DNA of 64,000 bases from Micromonospora chokoriensis (GTDB taxonomy: Bacteria; Actinomycetota; Actinomycetes; Mycobacteriales; Micromonosporaceae): assembly GCF_000718555.1 (NCBI RefSeq), contig NZ_JOAN01000017.1:1-64000 (forward strand), written 5' to 3'. Below, piece after piece: positions 34,901-43,209 of this stretch. The notes under the pieces were generated by a model that saw only the letters and a program-made list of their open reading frames with translations, had not been told where the DNA came from and searched no databases. The stretch's first letter is position 1. The number at the start of each line of letters is the position of its first letter. Made by a program: the position numbers and the translations under genes.

Positions 34901-35734
34901 GACTCGCTGCTCAGCGAGTACGCGGCGATGGGCTTCGAGTACGGCTACTCGGTGGAGAACATCAACGCCCTCGTCGCCTGGGAGGCCCAGTTCGGCGACT
35001 TCGTCAACGGCGCCCAGTCGGTGATCGACGAGTTCATCTCGTCCGGTGAGGTGAAGTGGGGCCAGCGCTCCGCCGTCACCCTGCTGCTGCCGCACGGCCA
35101 CGAGGGTCAGGGCCCGGACCACACCTCCGGTCGGCCGGAGCGGTTCCTGCAGATGTGCGCCGAGGACAACATGCGGGTGTCCATCCCGACCACCCCGGCG
35201 AACTACTTCCACCTGCTGCGTCGCCAGGCCCTGTCGCCCAAGCGCAAGCCGCTTGTGGTGTTCACGCCGAAGTCGCTGCTGCGGCACAAGCTCTGCGTCT
35301 CCCCGGTGGAGGACTTCACCACCGGCACCTTCCAGCCGGTGCTGCGCGACACGGCCGCCCCGGCACCGGAGTCGGTGAAGCGGGTGCTGCTCTGCTCCGG
35401 CAAGGTCTACTACGACCTGTTCCAGGCCCGGCAGGAGCGCGGCGTCACCGACACCGCGATCCTCCGGATCGAGCAGCTGTACCCGCTGCCGGTGGAGGAG
35501 ATCCGGGCCGCCCTGGCGCAGTTCCCGAACGCGGACGACTTCGCCTGGGTGCAGGAGGAGCCGGCCAACCAGGGTGCCTGGTCGTTCGTCGCGCTCAACC
35601 TGCTGGAGCACCTCACGGACGTTCGGCTGCGGCGGATCTCCCGCCCGGCGGCGGCCGCCCCGGCGGTCGGCTCGGCCAAGACCCACGAGGTCGAGCAGAA
35701 CGCGCTGATCGAGGCGGCTCTCCCCCGCCCGTGA
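31982..35734 (+). CDS. kgd: Multifunctional 2-oxoglutarate decarboxylase/dehydrogenase E1-E2
   Basis: A 1250-residue TCA-cycle enzyme fusing E2 succinyltransferase and E1 2-oxoglutarate dehydrogenase, as in M. tuberculosis Kgd and corynebacterial OdhA. Residues 1-40 match the E1 N-terminal arm. An Ala/Pro/Lys linker (about 45-130) has no lipoyl domain. The E2 catalytic core (about 135-365) ends in DHRIIQGA with catalytic His349. The thiamine-diphosphate E1 domains fill the rest, with [13 protein letters not shown] and the C-terminal transketolase-like part. GTG 31982 starts the protein. Related enzymes are inhibited by the FHA protein GarA/OdhI. It uses a lipoyl E2 from elsewhere. A terminator hairpin follows. 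Confidence 0.97.
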   Translation: MSTQQTSQENPLAGFGPNEWIVEEMYQRYLADPSSVDSAWHDFFADYRPAPGAGTPQGAKSADKPAAAPEPDGQPEAAATVAQPSAPAKPATAAPAAQSAPAKPAAAPAAPKATPEKAAPAKPAAKAAAPSVDGPQTTPLRGVAAKIVQNMDASLSVPTATSVRAVPAKLLVDNRIVINNHLARGRGGKVSFTHLVGYALVRALVQHPEMNNSFAEANGKPAMVRPPHVNLGIAIDLAKPDGSRNLVVPSIKGCEQMDFRQFWQAYEDVVRRARRNELTMEDYSGTTISLTNPGGIGTVHSMPRLMQGQSAIIGVGAMEYPAPYQGMSEATLAELAVSKIITLTSTYDHRIIQGAQSGEFLKVMHELILGEHGFYDQIFTALRIPYEPVRWMRDVAVNSEGQINKTARVHELIHAYRVRGHLMADTDPLEFKIRKHPDLDVLQHGLTLWDLDREFPVNGFAGRQRMKLREILGVLRDSYCRRVGIEYMHIQDPEERRWVQERIERKYEKPSADEQKHVLNRLNAAEAFETFLQTKYVGQKRFSLEGGESLIPLLGEVLESSAENGLDEVVIGMAHRGRLNVLANIVGKPYEKIFSEFEGHLDPRSTQGSGDVKYHLGQNGKFTTPDGEHAVKVSVVANPSHLEAVDPVLEGIVRAKQDRIDLKLEGYTVLPLAVHGDAAFAGQGVVAETLNLSQLRGYRTGGTVHVVVNNQVGFTTAPEYSRSSLYSTDVARMIQAPIFHVNGDDPEAVVRVARLAFEYRQTFNKDVVIDMVCYRRRGHNEGDDPSMSNPQMYKIIDSKRSVRKLYTEELIGRGDITVEDAEELLRDYQAQLEKVFKATRDAASAPRQLNRPRREEEPEPQVDTATDASVVKAIGEAHINLPDGFTPHKRIQQLLDKRAKMSVEGNIDWGFGEIIALGALLHDGVTVRLAGQDSRRGTFVQRHASVVDSRTGEDYLPLKSLTGDGERSRFFVHDSLLSEYAAMGFEYGYSVENINALVAWEAQFGDFVNGAQSVIDEFISSGEVKWGQRSAVTLLLPHGHEGQGPDHTSGRPERFLQMCAEDNMRVSIPTTPANYFHLLRRQALSPKRKPLVVFTPKSLLRHKLCVSPVEDFTTGTFQPVLRDTAAPAPESVKRVLLCSGKVYYDLFQARQERGVTDTAILRIEQLYPLPVEEIRAALAQFPNADDFAWVQEEPANQGAWSFVALNLLEHLTDVRLRRISRPAAAAPAVGSAKTHEVEQNALIEAALPRP

Positions 35735-35755
35735 CCTGACCTGAGCACGGAAGCC

Positions 35756-35786
35756 GGGGCAGGGCCGTTGCACACGGTCCTGCCCC
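35756..35786. terminator. Hairpin terminator after kgd
   Basis: 13-base arms (GGGGCAGGGCCGT and ACGGTCCTGCCCC) pair fully apart from one G-U and close a TGCAC loop, 21 bases after the stop codon. Confidence 0.75.
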
Positions 35787-35853
35787 GCTCCGTCGGTCCA
35801 TCCGCCATCTCATCCGCCCGGCCCGCGCCGGGACGAGCACAAGGACGTACCCC

Positions 35854-36039
35854 ATGTACTTCACCGACCGTGGCATCGAGGAGCTGGTCGAGCGCCGGGG
35901 CGAAGAGCAGGTGACCCTGGAGTGGCTCGGCGAGCGCCTGCGCGACTTCGTCGACCTCAACCCCGACTTCGAAACCCCCATCGAACGCCTAGCCACCTAC
36001 CTAGCCCGCCTCGACGACCCCGACGACGAAGACGCCTGA
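35854..36039 (+). CDS. Small acidic protein next to kgd (DUF6104-like)
   Basis: A 61-residue acidic helical protein: MYFTDRGIEELVERRGEE, then EWLGERLRDFVDLNPDFETP and an Asp-rich tail. I recall the same small protein following the 2-oxoglutarate decarboxylase gene in Streptomyces, annotated as DUF6104; the match is from memory. ATG 35854 lacks a strong ribosome site. It is separated from kgd by a hairpin, so it may be expressed by readthrough or its own promoter. Its constant position suggests a link with Kgd, perhaps regulatory, but no function is known to me. Confidence 0.75.
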   Translation: MYFTDRGIEELVERRGEEQVTLEWLGERLRDFVDLNPDFETPIERLATYLARLDDPDDEDA

Positions 36040-36070
36040 CCCCGCCCTCCGTTCCGCCCGTTCCGCCCCT

Positions 36071-36130
36071 GGTGATCAAGAGGTTTCGGTCACGATTGGG
36101 GCCGGACTTGACGCAAACTTCTTGATCACC
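36071..36130. repeat. Long inverted repeat (GGTGATCAAGA element) before pta
   Basis: 16-base arms at 36071-36086 and 36115-36130 pair with a single G-U (GGTGATCAAGA is perfectly complementary to TCTTGATCACC). The 28-base loop includes CGGTCACGATTGGGGCC. The element ends 20 bases before the pta start codon. I recall similar TGATCAAGA hairpins scattered between genes of Micromonospora genomes. Confidence 0.75.
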
Positions 36131-36150
36131 GGCAGCAGGGGGGTGGGGTT

Positions 36151-38220
36151 GTGGCTCGCAGCGTTTATCTGACCAGCGTGGGGTCCGGTGGGGGGAAGTC
36201 GACCGTCGCGCTTGGGTTGGCGGAGTTGCTTTCTCGCCAGGTTGGGCGGATTGGGGTTTTTCGGCCGCTGGTCGCCGATGGCGGCGCGGATCCGATTCTC
36301 GCCCTGTTGAGCGAGCGTTACCGGGTCGAGGTGCCGCTCGCTGAGCTGGCCGGGGCTAGCTATTGCGAGGCTGCGGCGCTGGTCGCCGACGGCCGGCGGG
36401 AGGAGCTGATCTCCGCCATCGTCGAGCGCTACCGGGCGGTGGAGCGGCAGTGCCCGGCGGTGGTCGTGGTGGGCAGCGACTTCGACGACCCGGGCGACCC
36501 GGCCCGCCCCCGGGAGCTGGCCTTCAACGCCCGGCTGGCCACCGAGTTCGGCAGCGTGGTGGTGCCGGTGGTGGACGGCTTCGGGCAGGAGCCGGCGGCG
36601 GTCGCGTCCGCTGTGCGCGGGGCGTACCACGATCTGGCCGACCTCGGCGCGACAGTGCTCGCGGTGATCGCCAACCGGGTGCCCGGGCCGATGACGCTGC
36701 CCGACCTGCCGGTCCCCGCGTACGCCATCCCGGAGGTGCCGAGCGTCTCGGCGCCGACGGTGGCCGAGGTGGCCGCGGCGCTCGGCGCCACCCTGCTGGC
36801 CGGGGACGACGCCGCGCTCGGTCGCGACGTGCTGGATTTCGTGGTTGGCGCGGCGCATGTGCCGACCCTGCTGGGCCACCTCACCGAGGGCGCCCTGGTG
36901 ATCACTCCTGGGGATCGGGCCGACCTGCTCGTCGCCGCGAGCGCCGCGCACGTGGCCGGACAGGTGTCGGTGGCCGGGCTGGTGCTCACCCTCGGCGAGC
37001 AGCCCGACCCCCGGGTCATGCGGCTGGTGGAGGGGCTGAACACCGGGCTGGCGGTGCTCTCCGTGCGCAGCGACAGCTACGACACGGTGGCCGCGTCCAG
37101 TCGCATCGAGGGCCGGCCCAGCACGGCCAATCCCCGCAAGGTCGAGGCCGCGCTCGGCGCGTTCGAGCGCTGTGTGGACACCGACGACCTGGCCCGCCGA
37201 CTGCGGGTCAGTCGGTCGACGCGGGTCACCCCGCTGATGTTCGAGAACGAGCTGATCGACCGGGCCCGCTCGAAGCCCCGGCACCTGGTGCTGCCGGAGG
37301 GCGCCGACGAGCGGATCCTGCGTGCGGCGGAGATCCTGCTGCGCCGTGGAGTGGCCGAGCTGACGCTGCTCGGTCGGCCCGACGACATCGCGCGGCGCAC
37401 CCGTGAGCTGGGCATCGATCTCGGCGACGCGAACCTGGTCGACCCGGGCACCAGCGGGTGGCGCGACGACTTCGCCGCCGAGTACGCCCGGCTGCGCGCC
37501 CACCGCGGCGTCACCGCCGAGTTGGCGTACGACATCGTGGCGCAGCCCAACTACTTCGGCACGCTCATGGTGGCCAGCGGCCGCGCCGACGGCATGGTCT
37601 CCGGCGCGACGCACACCACCGCCGCGACCATCCGGCCGGCGTTCGAGATCATCCGTACCCTGCCGGACGTCTCGGTGGCCTCCAGCGTCTTCTTCATGCT
37701 GCTCGCCGACCGGGTGCTGGTCTACGGCGACTGCGCGGTCAACCGCGACCCGGACGCCGCCCAGCTCGCCGACATCGCGATCTCGTCGGCCGACACCGCC
37801 GCCCGGTTCGGCATCGAACCCCGGGTGGCCATGCTGTCGTACTCCACCGGCAGCTCGGGCGCCGGCGCGGACGTGGAGAAGGTCGCGGCAGCCACCGCGC
37901 TGGTCCGGGAGCGCCGCCCCGACCTGCTGGTCGAGGGGCCGATCCAGTACGACGCGGCGATCGACCCGGCGGTGGCGGCGACGAAGCTGCCGGGCAGCCC
38001 GGTCGCCGGCCACGCCACGGTCTTCATCTTCCCGGACCTGAACACCGGCAACAACACGTACAAGGCGGTGCAGCGCTCCGCCGGGGCGGTCGCCGTCGGC
38101 CCGGTCATGCAGGGTCTGCGCCGACCGGTGAACGACCTGTCCCGAGGCGCGCTGGTGCCGGACATCGTCAACACGGTGGCGATCACCGCCATCCAGGCGG
38201 CCACCGAGGAGGCATCGTGA
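36151..38220 (+). CDS. pta: Phosphate acetyltransferase, long form
   Basis: A 689-residue enzyme interconverting acetyl-CoA and acetyl phosphate. The N-terminal BioD/CobQ-like domain (about 1-200) keeps a P-loop GSGGGKST (11-18). A DRTGG domain follows (about 215-330). The catalytic PTA domain (about 360-689) begins with LMFENELIDRAR and contains VSGATHTTAATIRPA and LSYSTGSSG. GTG 36151 stands just after a G-rich ribosome site that abuts the hairpin repeat. The first ~200 bases use more T-ending codons than the rest. It overlaps ackA by four bases (GTGA). The two form the acetate production/uptake pathway. Confidence 0.96.
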   Translation: MARSVYLTSVGSGGGKSTVALGLAELLSRQVGRIGVFRPLVADGGADPILALLSERYRVEVPLAELAGASYCEAAALVADGRREELISAIVERYRAVERQCPAVVVVGSDFDDPGDPARPRELAFNARLATEFGSVVVPVVDGFGQEPAAVASAVRGAYHDLADLGATVLAVIANRVPGPMTLPDLPVPAYAIPEVPSVSAPTVAEVAAALGATLLAGDDAALGRDVLDFVVGAAHVPTLLGHLTEGALVITPGDRADLLVAASAAHVAGQVSVAGLVLTLGEQPDPRVMRLVEGLNTGLAVLSVRSDSYDTVAASSRIEGRPSTANPRKVEAALGAFERCVDTDDLARRLRVSRSTRVTPLMFENELIDRARSKPRHLVLPEGADERILRAAEILLRRGVAELTLLGRPDDIARRTRELGIDLGDANLVDPGTSGWRDDFAAEYARLRAHRGVTAELAYDIVAQPNYFGTLMVASGRADGMVSGATHTTAATIRPAFEIIRTLPDVSVASSVFFMLLADRVLVYGDCAVNRDPDAAQLADIAISSADTAARFGIEPRVAMLSYSTGSSGAGADVEKVAAATALVRERRPDLLVEGPIQYDAAIDPAVAATKLPGSPVAGHATVFIFPDLNTGNNTYKAVQRSAGAVAVGPVMQGLRRPVNDLSRGALVPDIVNTVAITAIQAATEEAS

Positions 38221-39350
38221 GTCGCGTGCTGGTGCTCAACTGCGGGTCGTCGTCGGTGAAGTGGCGCCGCTACGACGGTGACCGTGCCCTCGACCACGGC
38301 GTCGTCGAGCGGATCGGTGAGCCCGGTGGCGGCCCGGCGGACCACACCGCCGCGGTCCGGCAGATCCTGGACGGGCTGGACCTGACCGGGTTGACGGCGG
38401 TCGGGCACCGGGTGGTGCACGGCGGCCGGACGTTCAGCGCGCCGGTGTTTGTCGACGACGCGGTGCTGGCCGCGATCAAGGACCTGGTGCCGCTCGCCCC
38501 GCTGCACAACCCGGCCAACCTGGCCGGCATCGAGGTGGCCCGCGCGGCGCTGCCGGGCATCCCGCAGGTGGCCGTCTTCGACACCGCGTTCCACCACACC
38601 CTGCCGGAGGCCGCCGCGACGTACGCGATCGACCGGGACACCGCCGAGCGGTACGACATCCGCCGGTACGGCTTCCACGGCACCTCGCACGCGTACGTGT
38701 CCCGCCGCACCGCTGAGCTGCTGGGCCGCCCGTACGAGCAGCTCAACACGATCACCCTGCACCTGGGCAACGGGGCCAGCGCCTGCGCGGTGGCGAACGG
38801 TCGCAGCGTCGCCACCTCGATGGGCATGTCCCCGTTGGAGGGGCTGGTGATGGGCACCCGAAGCGGCGACGTGGACCCGACCGTCATCTTCCACCTGCGC
38901 CGGGAGGGCGGGCTGTCGGTGGACGACATCGACGACCTACTCAACCACCGCAGTGGTCTGCTCGGGCTGACCGGCGCCAACGACATGCGCGAGGTGCTCC
39001 AGCGCCGCGCGGCCGGTGACCGGGCCGCAGAGCTGGCCTTCGACGTGTACTGCCGGCGCATCACCGGCTACGTCGGGGCGTACTACGCGCTGCTCGGTCG
39101 GGTCGACGCGATCGCCTTCACCGCCGGGGTCGGCGAGCACGCCGCGCCGGTGCGGGCTGCCGCGCTGGCCGGCCTGGGCCGGCTCGGCATCACCGTGGAC
39201 GATGCCCGCAACGACGGCGGCGACGGCGATCGGGTGATCTCGCCCGATGGTGCCGAGGTGAGCGTCTGCGTCATCCGCACCGACGAGGAGCGGGAGATCG
39301 CCCGGCAGACCCGGGACGTGGTCGAGAGCGTTCGAGGAACGGGCCGGTAG
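38217..39350 (+). CDS. ackA: Acetate kinase
   Basis: A 377-residue ASKHA-fold kinase that converts acetyl phosphate and ADP to acetate and ATP. Motifs in order: VLVLNCGSSSVKW at the N-terminus, GHRVVHGG, FDTAFHHTLP, GFHGTSHAYV, HLGNGASACAV, GTRSGDVDP and FTAGVGEHAAPVR. Length is normal. The GTG at 38217 overlaps the pta stop, so it is made in coupled ratio with Pta. The final residues run to 39350, nine bases short of the convergent small membrane gene. Confidence 0.97.
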   Translation: MSRVLVLNCGSSSVKWRRYDGDRALDHGVVERIGEPGGGPADHTAAVRQILDGLDLTGLTAVGHRVVHGGRTFSAPVFVDDAVLAAIKDLVPLAPLHNPANLAGIEVARAALPGIPQVAVFDTAFHHTLPEAAATYAIDRDTAERYDIRRYGFHGTSHAYVSRRTAELLGRPYEQLNTITLHLGNGASACAVANGRSVATSMGMSPLEGLVMGTRSGDVDPTVIFHLRREGGLSVDDIDDLLNHRSGLLGLTGANDMREVLQRRAAGDRAAELAFDVYCRRITGYVGAYYALLGRVDAIAFTAGVGEHAAPVRAAALAGLGRLGITVDDARNDGGDGDRVISPDGAEVSVCVIRTDEEREIARQTRDVVESVRGTGR

Positions 39351-39359
39351 AGCCCTGGC

Positions 39360-39530
39360 TCAGAGCGCCAGCCAGGCGACAACGGCGATCAGGAGCACGA
39401 CGACCACCGCCCCACCGATGATCAACGGCAGTCGGGACGGTGTCTCCACCGGCGCGACCCTCTCTGGAGCATGAATGAAGGCGCGGAACGCCTCGGTGTT
39501 GCCACTGGGGTCGGTGTAGTTCTCAGACAT
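39360..39530 (-). CDS. Small single-helix membrane protein
   Basis: A 56-residue protein with a hydrophilic N-terminus MSENYTDPSGNTEAFRAF and one C-terminal transmembrane helix LPLIIGGAVVVVLLIAVVAW that ends two residues before the stop. It looks tail-anchored, with the N-terminus inside. No close family is known to me. It is convergent with ackA and divergent from the lipoprotein hydrolase gene. The ATG is supported by clean amino-acid composition rather than by a strong ribosome site. Confidence 0.65.
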   Translation of the reverse strand: MSENYTDPSGNTEAFRAFIHAPERVAPVETPSRLPLIIGGAVVVVLLIAVVAWLAL

Positions 39531-39686
39531 GCCGGAGACCCTAGCGAAGCCGGTTGCGCGGCACCTGCCCCGGCCCATGTCTTCCCAGGTTGGACCCGGC
39601 CGGCGGAGGTGACCCGACCGGGTGGCGGCCGCACCCGAGCCGGACGGCGGGGCCGCTACGCCCACCCGGGCACCTACCGTAGAACG

Positions 39687-40583
39687 ATGGGGGCAGGCCG
39701 GCTGCTGGCCGTACTGATGACAGCGTTGCTGGCCGGCTGTGCGCCGGCCACGGCCGTGGCCGGCGAGGCCGCGGGGTCGGTGTCGGCACGTCGGGCGCCT
39801 GAGGGGTCGTACGCCGTCGGCGTGCGTACGTTCACCCTCGATCCGCACTCGGCCCGCCCCCTGCCAGTGACGATCTGGCACCCGGCGTCGGCCGATCAGG
39901 TGGCGGCCGGGCGGTTCCCGGTGGTGATCTACAGCCACGGGCTGGGCAGCCGGCCCGAGCTGCACGCCGGGCTGACCACCCGCTGGGCGGCGGCCGGGTT
40001 CGTGGTGGCGGCACCCGCTTACCCGCACACCCGACAGGGTGCCGCGCACTTCACCCGGGCCGACGTACGCCACCAGCCGGCCGACGCATGGCGGCTGATC
40101 CGGCACCTGAGCGCCCTCGACCGGACCCGCGCCGATCCCCTCGCCGGGCACCTCGACCTGACCTCGATCGCCGCCGCCGGGCACTCGGCGGGCGGCTTCA
40201 CCACCTCCGGCATGTTCAGCGAGGGCCACCCCGCCCGGTTACGCGCCGGGATCGTGATCGCTGGCGGCGGGCTGCCGGGCAGCTTCGCCGGGCCGGCCGC
40301 GCCGGTGCTCTTCGTGCACGGCACCGCCGACCCGGTGGTGCCGGTGACGGTCGGCCGGGCCGCGTACGCGCGTACCCCCGGGCCGGCCGCGTTCCTCAGC
40401 CTGCTGGGCCAGGACCACGGCGCGTACCTGACGCCGGGCCACCCGGGTTTCGCCCCGGTCCTCGCCACCACCACCGACTTCCTGCGCTGGACCCTCTACG
40501 GCGACCAGGCCGCCGGGGCCCGCCTCCCCACCGACGCCCACTCCCCCGCCCTGACCCGTTACGAGTCCCGCCCGGCCCACTGA
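39687..40583 (+). CDS. Secreted lipoprotein alpha/beta hydrolase (1)
   Basis: A 298-residue extracellular hydrolase. The signal peptide ends in a lipobox LLAGC (Cys about residue 16), so it should be lipid-anchored. The core shows PVVIYSHGLGSRPE (oxyanion region), the nucleophile elbow GHSAGG, FVHGTADPVVP (acid) and DHGAYL (His). This resembles PET-hydrolase/cutinase-like or platelet-activating-factor acetylhydrolase-like lipases. It is closely related to the protein at 41211-42176; both share the RWAAAGFVVAAP block, so they are a tandem pair split by a nucleotidyltransferase gene. Substrate unknown. Confidence 0.82.
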   Translation: MGAGRLLAVLMTALLAGCAPATAVAGEAAGSVSARRAPEGSYAVGVRTFTLDPHSARPLPVTIWHPASADQVAAGRFPVVIYSHGLGSRPELHAGLTTRWAAAGFVVAAPAYPHTRQGAAHFTRADVRHQPADAWRLIRHLSALDRTRADPLAGHLDLTSIAAAGHSAGGFTTSGMFSEGHPARLRAGIVIAGGGLPGSFAGPAAPVLFVHGTADPVVPVTVGRAAYARTPGPAAFLSLLGQDHGAYLTPGHPGFAPVLATTTDFLRWTLYGDQAAGARLPTDAHSPALTRYESRPAH

Positions 40584-40611
40584 CCCGGCCGCGCGTCGGT
40601 ACGGTGGCCCG

Positions 40612-41142
40612 GTGGACGAGATCACGCGCCGGCAGTTGGCGAGCATCGCCGAGGTGGTCGCGGTGGCCGGGGCGGGCGGCATGCCGGTGTGGCTGCGCGG
40701 CGGCTGGGCGATGGACTTCCAGCTCGGCGCGGTGACCCGCCCGCACGTCGACGTCGACTGGTACTGCTGGCGCGACGACGCGGGCCGGCTCGCCGACCTG
40801 CTGCTGGCCCGGGGCTGGCGTCCCGACCCACGGATGCCGGTGGAGTTGCAGCTCGACCTGTTCGTCGGAGACGTGGAGGTCAGCCTCGCGTACCTCGGTC
40901 GGGACGCTGCCGGCCAACCGACCGTGGGCTCCGGATCGTGGGCCGGCACCCCGCTGCCGGCCGGAATGCTGGACGCCCCGCCCGGCCGGATCGGCCCGCT
41001 CACCGTGCCGACGATCTCGGTGGCGGCCCAGATCGAGTTCAAGCAGATGTACCCGGTCTGGATGCCGGAGCGTCCCCGCCGCCCGAAGGACGCCGACGAC
41101 CTGGCCCGACTGCGCGAGGTCGGCCCGGCCGGGCAGCGCTGA
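40612..41142 (+). CDS. Nucleotidyltransferase of the aminoglycoside adenylyltransferase-like family
   Basis: A 176-residue nucleotidyltransferase-fold protein. The key segment is WLRGGWAMDFQLGAVTRPHVDVDWY: the Gly-Gly plus DxD-like metal site of ANT(2'')-related enzymes. Related proteins range from true gentamicin/tobramycin adenylyltransferases to uncharacterised housekeeping members, so resistance cannot be assumed. The GTG at 40612 follows the first hydrolase gene by 28 bases. A C-terminal helix with FKQMYPVWMPERP is typical. The flanking genes encode paralogous lipases, an unusual setting for this family. Confidence 0.72.
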   Translation: MDEITRRQLASIAEVVAVAGAGGMPVWLRGGWAMDFQLGAVTRPHVDVDWYCWRDDAGRLADLLLARGWRPDPRMPVELQLDLFVGDVEVSLAYLGRDAAGQPTVGSGSWAGTPLPAGMLDAPPGRIGPLTVPTISVAAQIEFKQMYPVWMPERPRRPKDADDLARLREVGPAGQR

Positions 41143-41210
41143 GTGAGCGGGCGGGCACACCGCGTCGAAGTCCACCGGGCAGGTCTGCCGGGCAAGGCAC
41201 AATCGGATTC

Positions 41211-42176
41211 ATGCCGCGTCGAGTCACCCCCGCACTGGTCGCCAGCGCCGTGCTCATGGCCGGTCTGGTCGGCTGCTCAGCGGACGCCCGGAAGACCGAG
41301 GGCCAGCAGTCGCCCGTCGAACCACCCCCCGCTGCCACGCCGACACCGCAGGTCCCAGCCGGGAAGGCCCCGCAGCGCGCCTTCGCGGTCGGCGTACGCC
41401 AGCTGAAGTTGGACCGGGACGGCCGTGCGCTGCCGACGACGCTCTGGTACCCGGCGGCCGGGCAGTCCGGCGGCGCGGCCAAGCGGTCGGCGGCGGCCGC
41501 GGCGGGCCGGTTCCCGGTGGTGATGTTCAGTCACGGCCTGGGCGGGCGGCCGGACGACTATGCCACGCTGCTGACCCGGTGGGCGGCGGCGGGTTTCGTG
41601 GTGGCCGCGCCGACGTTCCCGCGCACCTCCCGGGGTAGCGACAACAACGTCCTCGACGTGCTCAACCAGCCGGCCGACGTGTCGTACGCGTTGGATCAGG
41701 TGTTGGCGTTGGACGGCAAGGCCGGTGACTCGCTGCGCGGTCGGTTGGACAGCGAGCGGGTGGCCGCGGCCGGGCACTCGGCGGGCGGGGTGACCACCAT
41801 CGGCCTCTTCACCGCCTCTCGGGACGAGCGGCTGGACGCGGGCGTGGTGTTCGCGGGCACGGCGCTCGGCGTGGGCACCGCGTTCGCCGGGGCGGCAGCG
41901 CCGCAGTTGTTCGTGCACGGTGAGCTGGACAAGGTGGTCGAGTACGCGGCGGGCAAGGCGGCGTACGACAAGGTGCCCTGGCCCAAGGCGATGCTGAGCC
42001 TGCCGAAGGGCGACCACGGGCGGGCGCTGCTCAGCGATGGCGCGACGCTGCGGGTCGTCTCGGACACGTCGGTCGAGTTTCTCCGCTGGTCGCTCTACGG
42101 CGACGCCGACGCCAAGAAGCGCATCTCCACCGACGCGACGCGCGGCGACATCGCCACCTTCGACGACCACCTCTGA
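41211..42176 (+). CDS. Secreted lipoprotein alpha/beta hydrolase (2)
   Basis: A 321-residue paralogue of the hydrolase at 39687-40583. It has a lipoprotein signal (LMAGLVGC, Cys about 23), a Pro/Thr linker of ~30 residues, then PVVMFSHGLGGRPDD, nucleophile GHSAGG, FVHGELDKVVE (acid) and KGDHGRALL (His). Differences from the first copy are the longer linker and a charged insert. ATG 41211 starts the signal peptide. It ends the plus-strand trio and converges on the MDR oxidoreductase. Extracellular esterase or lipase activity is likely; no substrate can be named. Confidence 0.82.
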   Translation: MPRRVTPALVASAVLMAGLVGCSADARKTEGQQSPVEPPPAATPTPQVPAGKAPQRAFAVGVRQLKLDRDGRALPTTLWYPAAGQSGGAAKRSAAAAAGRFPVVMFSHGLGGRPDDYATLLTRWAAAGFVVAAPTFPRTSRGSDNNVLDVLNQPADVSYALDQVLALDGKAGDSLRGRLDSERVAAAGHSAGGVTTIGLFTASRDERLDAGVVFAGTALGVGTAFAGAAAPQLFVHGELDKVVEYAAGKAAYDKVPWPKAMLSLPKGDHGRALLSDGATLRVVSDTSVEFLRWSLYGDADAKKRISTDATRGDIATFDDHL

Positions 42177-42208
42177 GCCACCCGCGCCGGCCCGCCGCGC
42201 GGCGCGCG

Positions 42209-43162
42209 TCAGGCCTCGTGGTCGATGACGATCTTGCCGAAGGCATCGCCGGAGTGCAGGCGGGCGAAGGCGTCCTCGACCCGACTGAACGGGATGACGC
42301 TGTCCACCACCGGGCGCACCTCGTTGTCGGCACAGAACGCCAACAGCTCGTACAGCTCACCGGGCGTGCCCATCGAGGTGCCCAGGATCTCCAACTGCAT
42401 CGCGAAGACCCGGCGCAGGTTGACCGTCGGCTCGTGCCCGGCGGTCGCGCCGGAGACCACGATCCGGGCCATCGGCGCGGCCGACTTCAGCGAGTGGTCG
42501 AAGGTGGCCGCACCGACCGTCTCGATCACCACGTCGACGCGTTCCGGCAGCCGGGCACCGGGTTCCAGCGCGGTGGCGCCGAGGGCCGAGATGCGGTCGC
42601 GCTTGCCGGCGTCGCGGCTGGTCGCGTACACCCGCTTGCCCATCGCCACGGCGAGCGCGACGGCCGCGGTGGCCACGCCGCCGCCCGCGCCTTGCACCAG
42701 CACGCTGTCGGCGTCCGCGACGCGGCCCTTGGTGGTCAGCATCCGCCACGCCGTCAGCCAGGCCGTGGGCAGGCACGCCGCGTCGGTCGCCGCCATGCCG
42801 TCGGGCAGCGGGATCAGGTTCGATCGGGGTACGGCCACCCGCTCGGCGAGCGTTCCGGGGAAGTACTCGGAGAGGATGGAGACCCCGCGCGGGTCACCCG
42901 GGGTGACGACCACCGGGTACACGACCACCGGGCGCCCCTCCGGGTCCAGCCCGACCGCGTCGCAGCCGAGGATCATCGGCAGTTGGGCCTCGGTGAGACC
43001 CACCCCGCGCAGAGACCAGAGGTCGTGGTGGTTGAGCGAGGTGGCCCGCAACTGCACGGTCACCCAGTCGTCGGCCGGAGGGGTTGGCTCGGGCCGCTCG
43101 CCGACGGTGAGCGCGGCGAGCGGATCGGCGTCGTCGAAGTGGGAGGCAAAGGCAGCACGCAT
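42209..43162 (-). CDS. Zinc-independent MDR alcohol dehydrogenase/quinone oxidoreductase
   Basis: A 317-residue medium-chain reductase. The N-terminal GroES-like domain has TSLNHHDLWSLRG and GCDAVG. The NADPH-binding half carries ACLPTAWLTAWRML and the Rossmann loop GAGGGVATAAVALA. The Cys/His ligands of zinc enzymes are absent or replaced in the first domain, which suits the quinone/enone reductase group. ATG 43162 is preferred; a GTG three codons upstream is possible. It probably reduces an electrophilic or quinone substrate, maybe in detoxification. It is transcribed alone between the hydrolase and malic enzyme genes. Confidence 0.84.
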   Translation of the reverse strand: MRAAFASHFDDADPLAALTVGERPEPTPPADDWVTVQLRATSLNHHDLWSLRGVGLTEAQLPMILGCDAVGLDPEGRPVVVYPVVVTPGDPRGVSILSEYFPGTLAERVAVPRSNLIPLPDGMAATDAACLPTAWLTAWRMLTTKGRVADADSVLVQGAGGGVATAAVALAVAMGKRVYATSRDAGKRDRISALGATALEPGARLPERVDVVIETVGAATFDHSLKSAAPMARIVVSGATAGHEPTVNLRRVFAMQLEILGTSMGTPGELYELLAFCADNEVRPVVDSVIPFSRVEDAFARLHSGDAFGKIVIDHEA

Positions 43163-43209
43163 GATCGGCACGGTAACAAGCTGAGCGCTCGTTAAGAAGG
43201 CTCCTCCGT

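Noticed and set aside
36076..38013. A 645-codon frame antisense to pta
   Set aside because: Same GC artefact; pta is unambiguous on the other strand.
40612..41142. Aminoglycoside resistance gene call
   Set aside because: The family fold is present but many members are not resistance enzymes; no supporting context, so only the family is reported.
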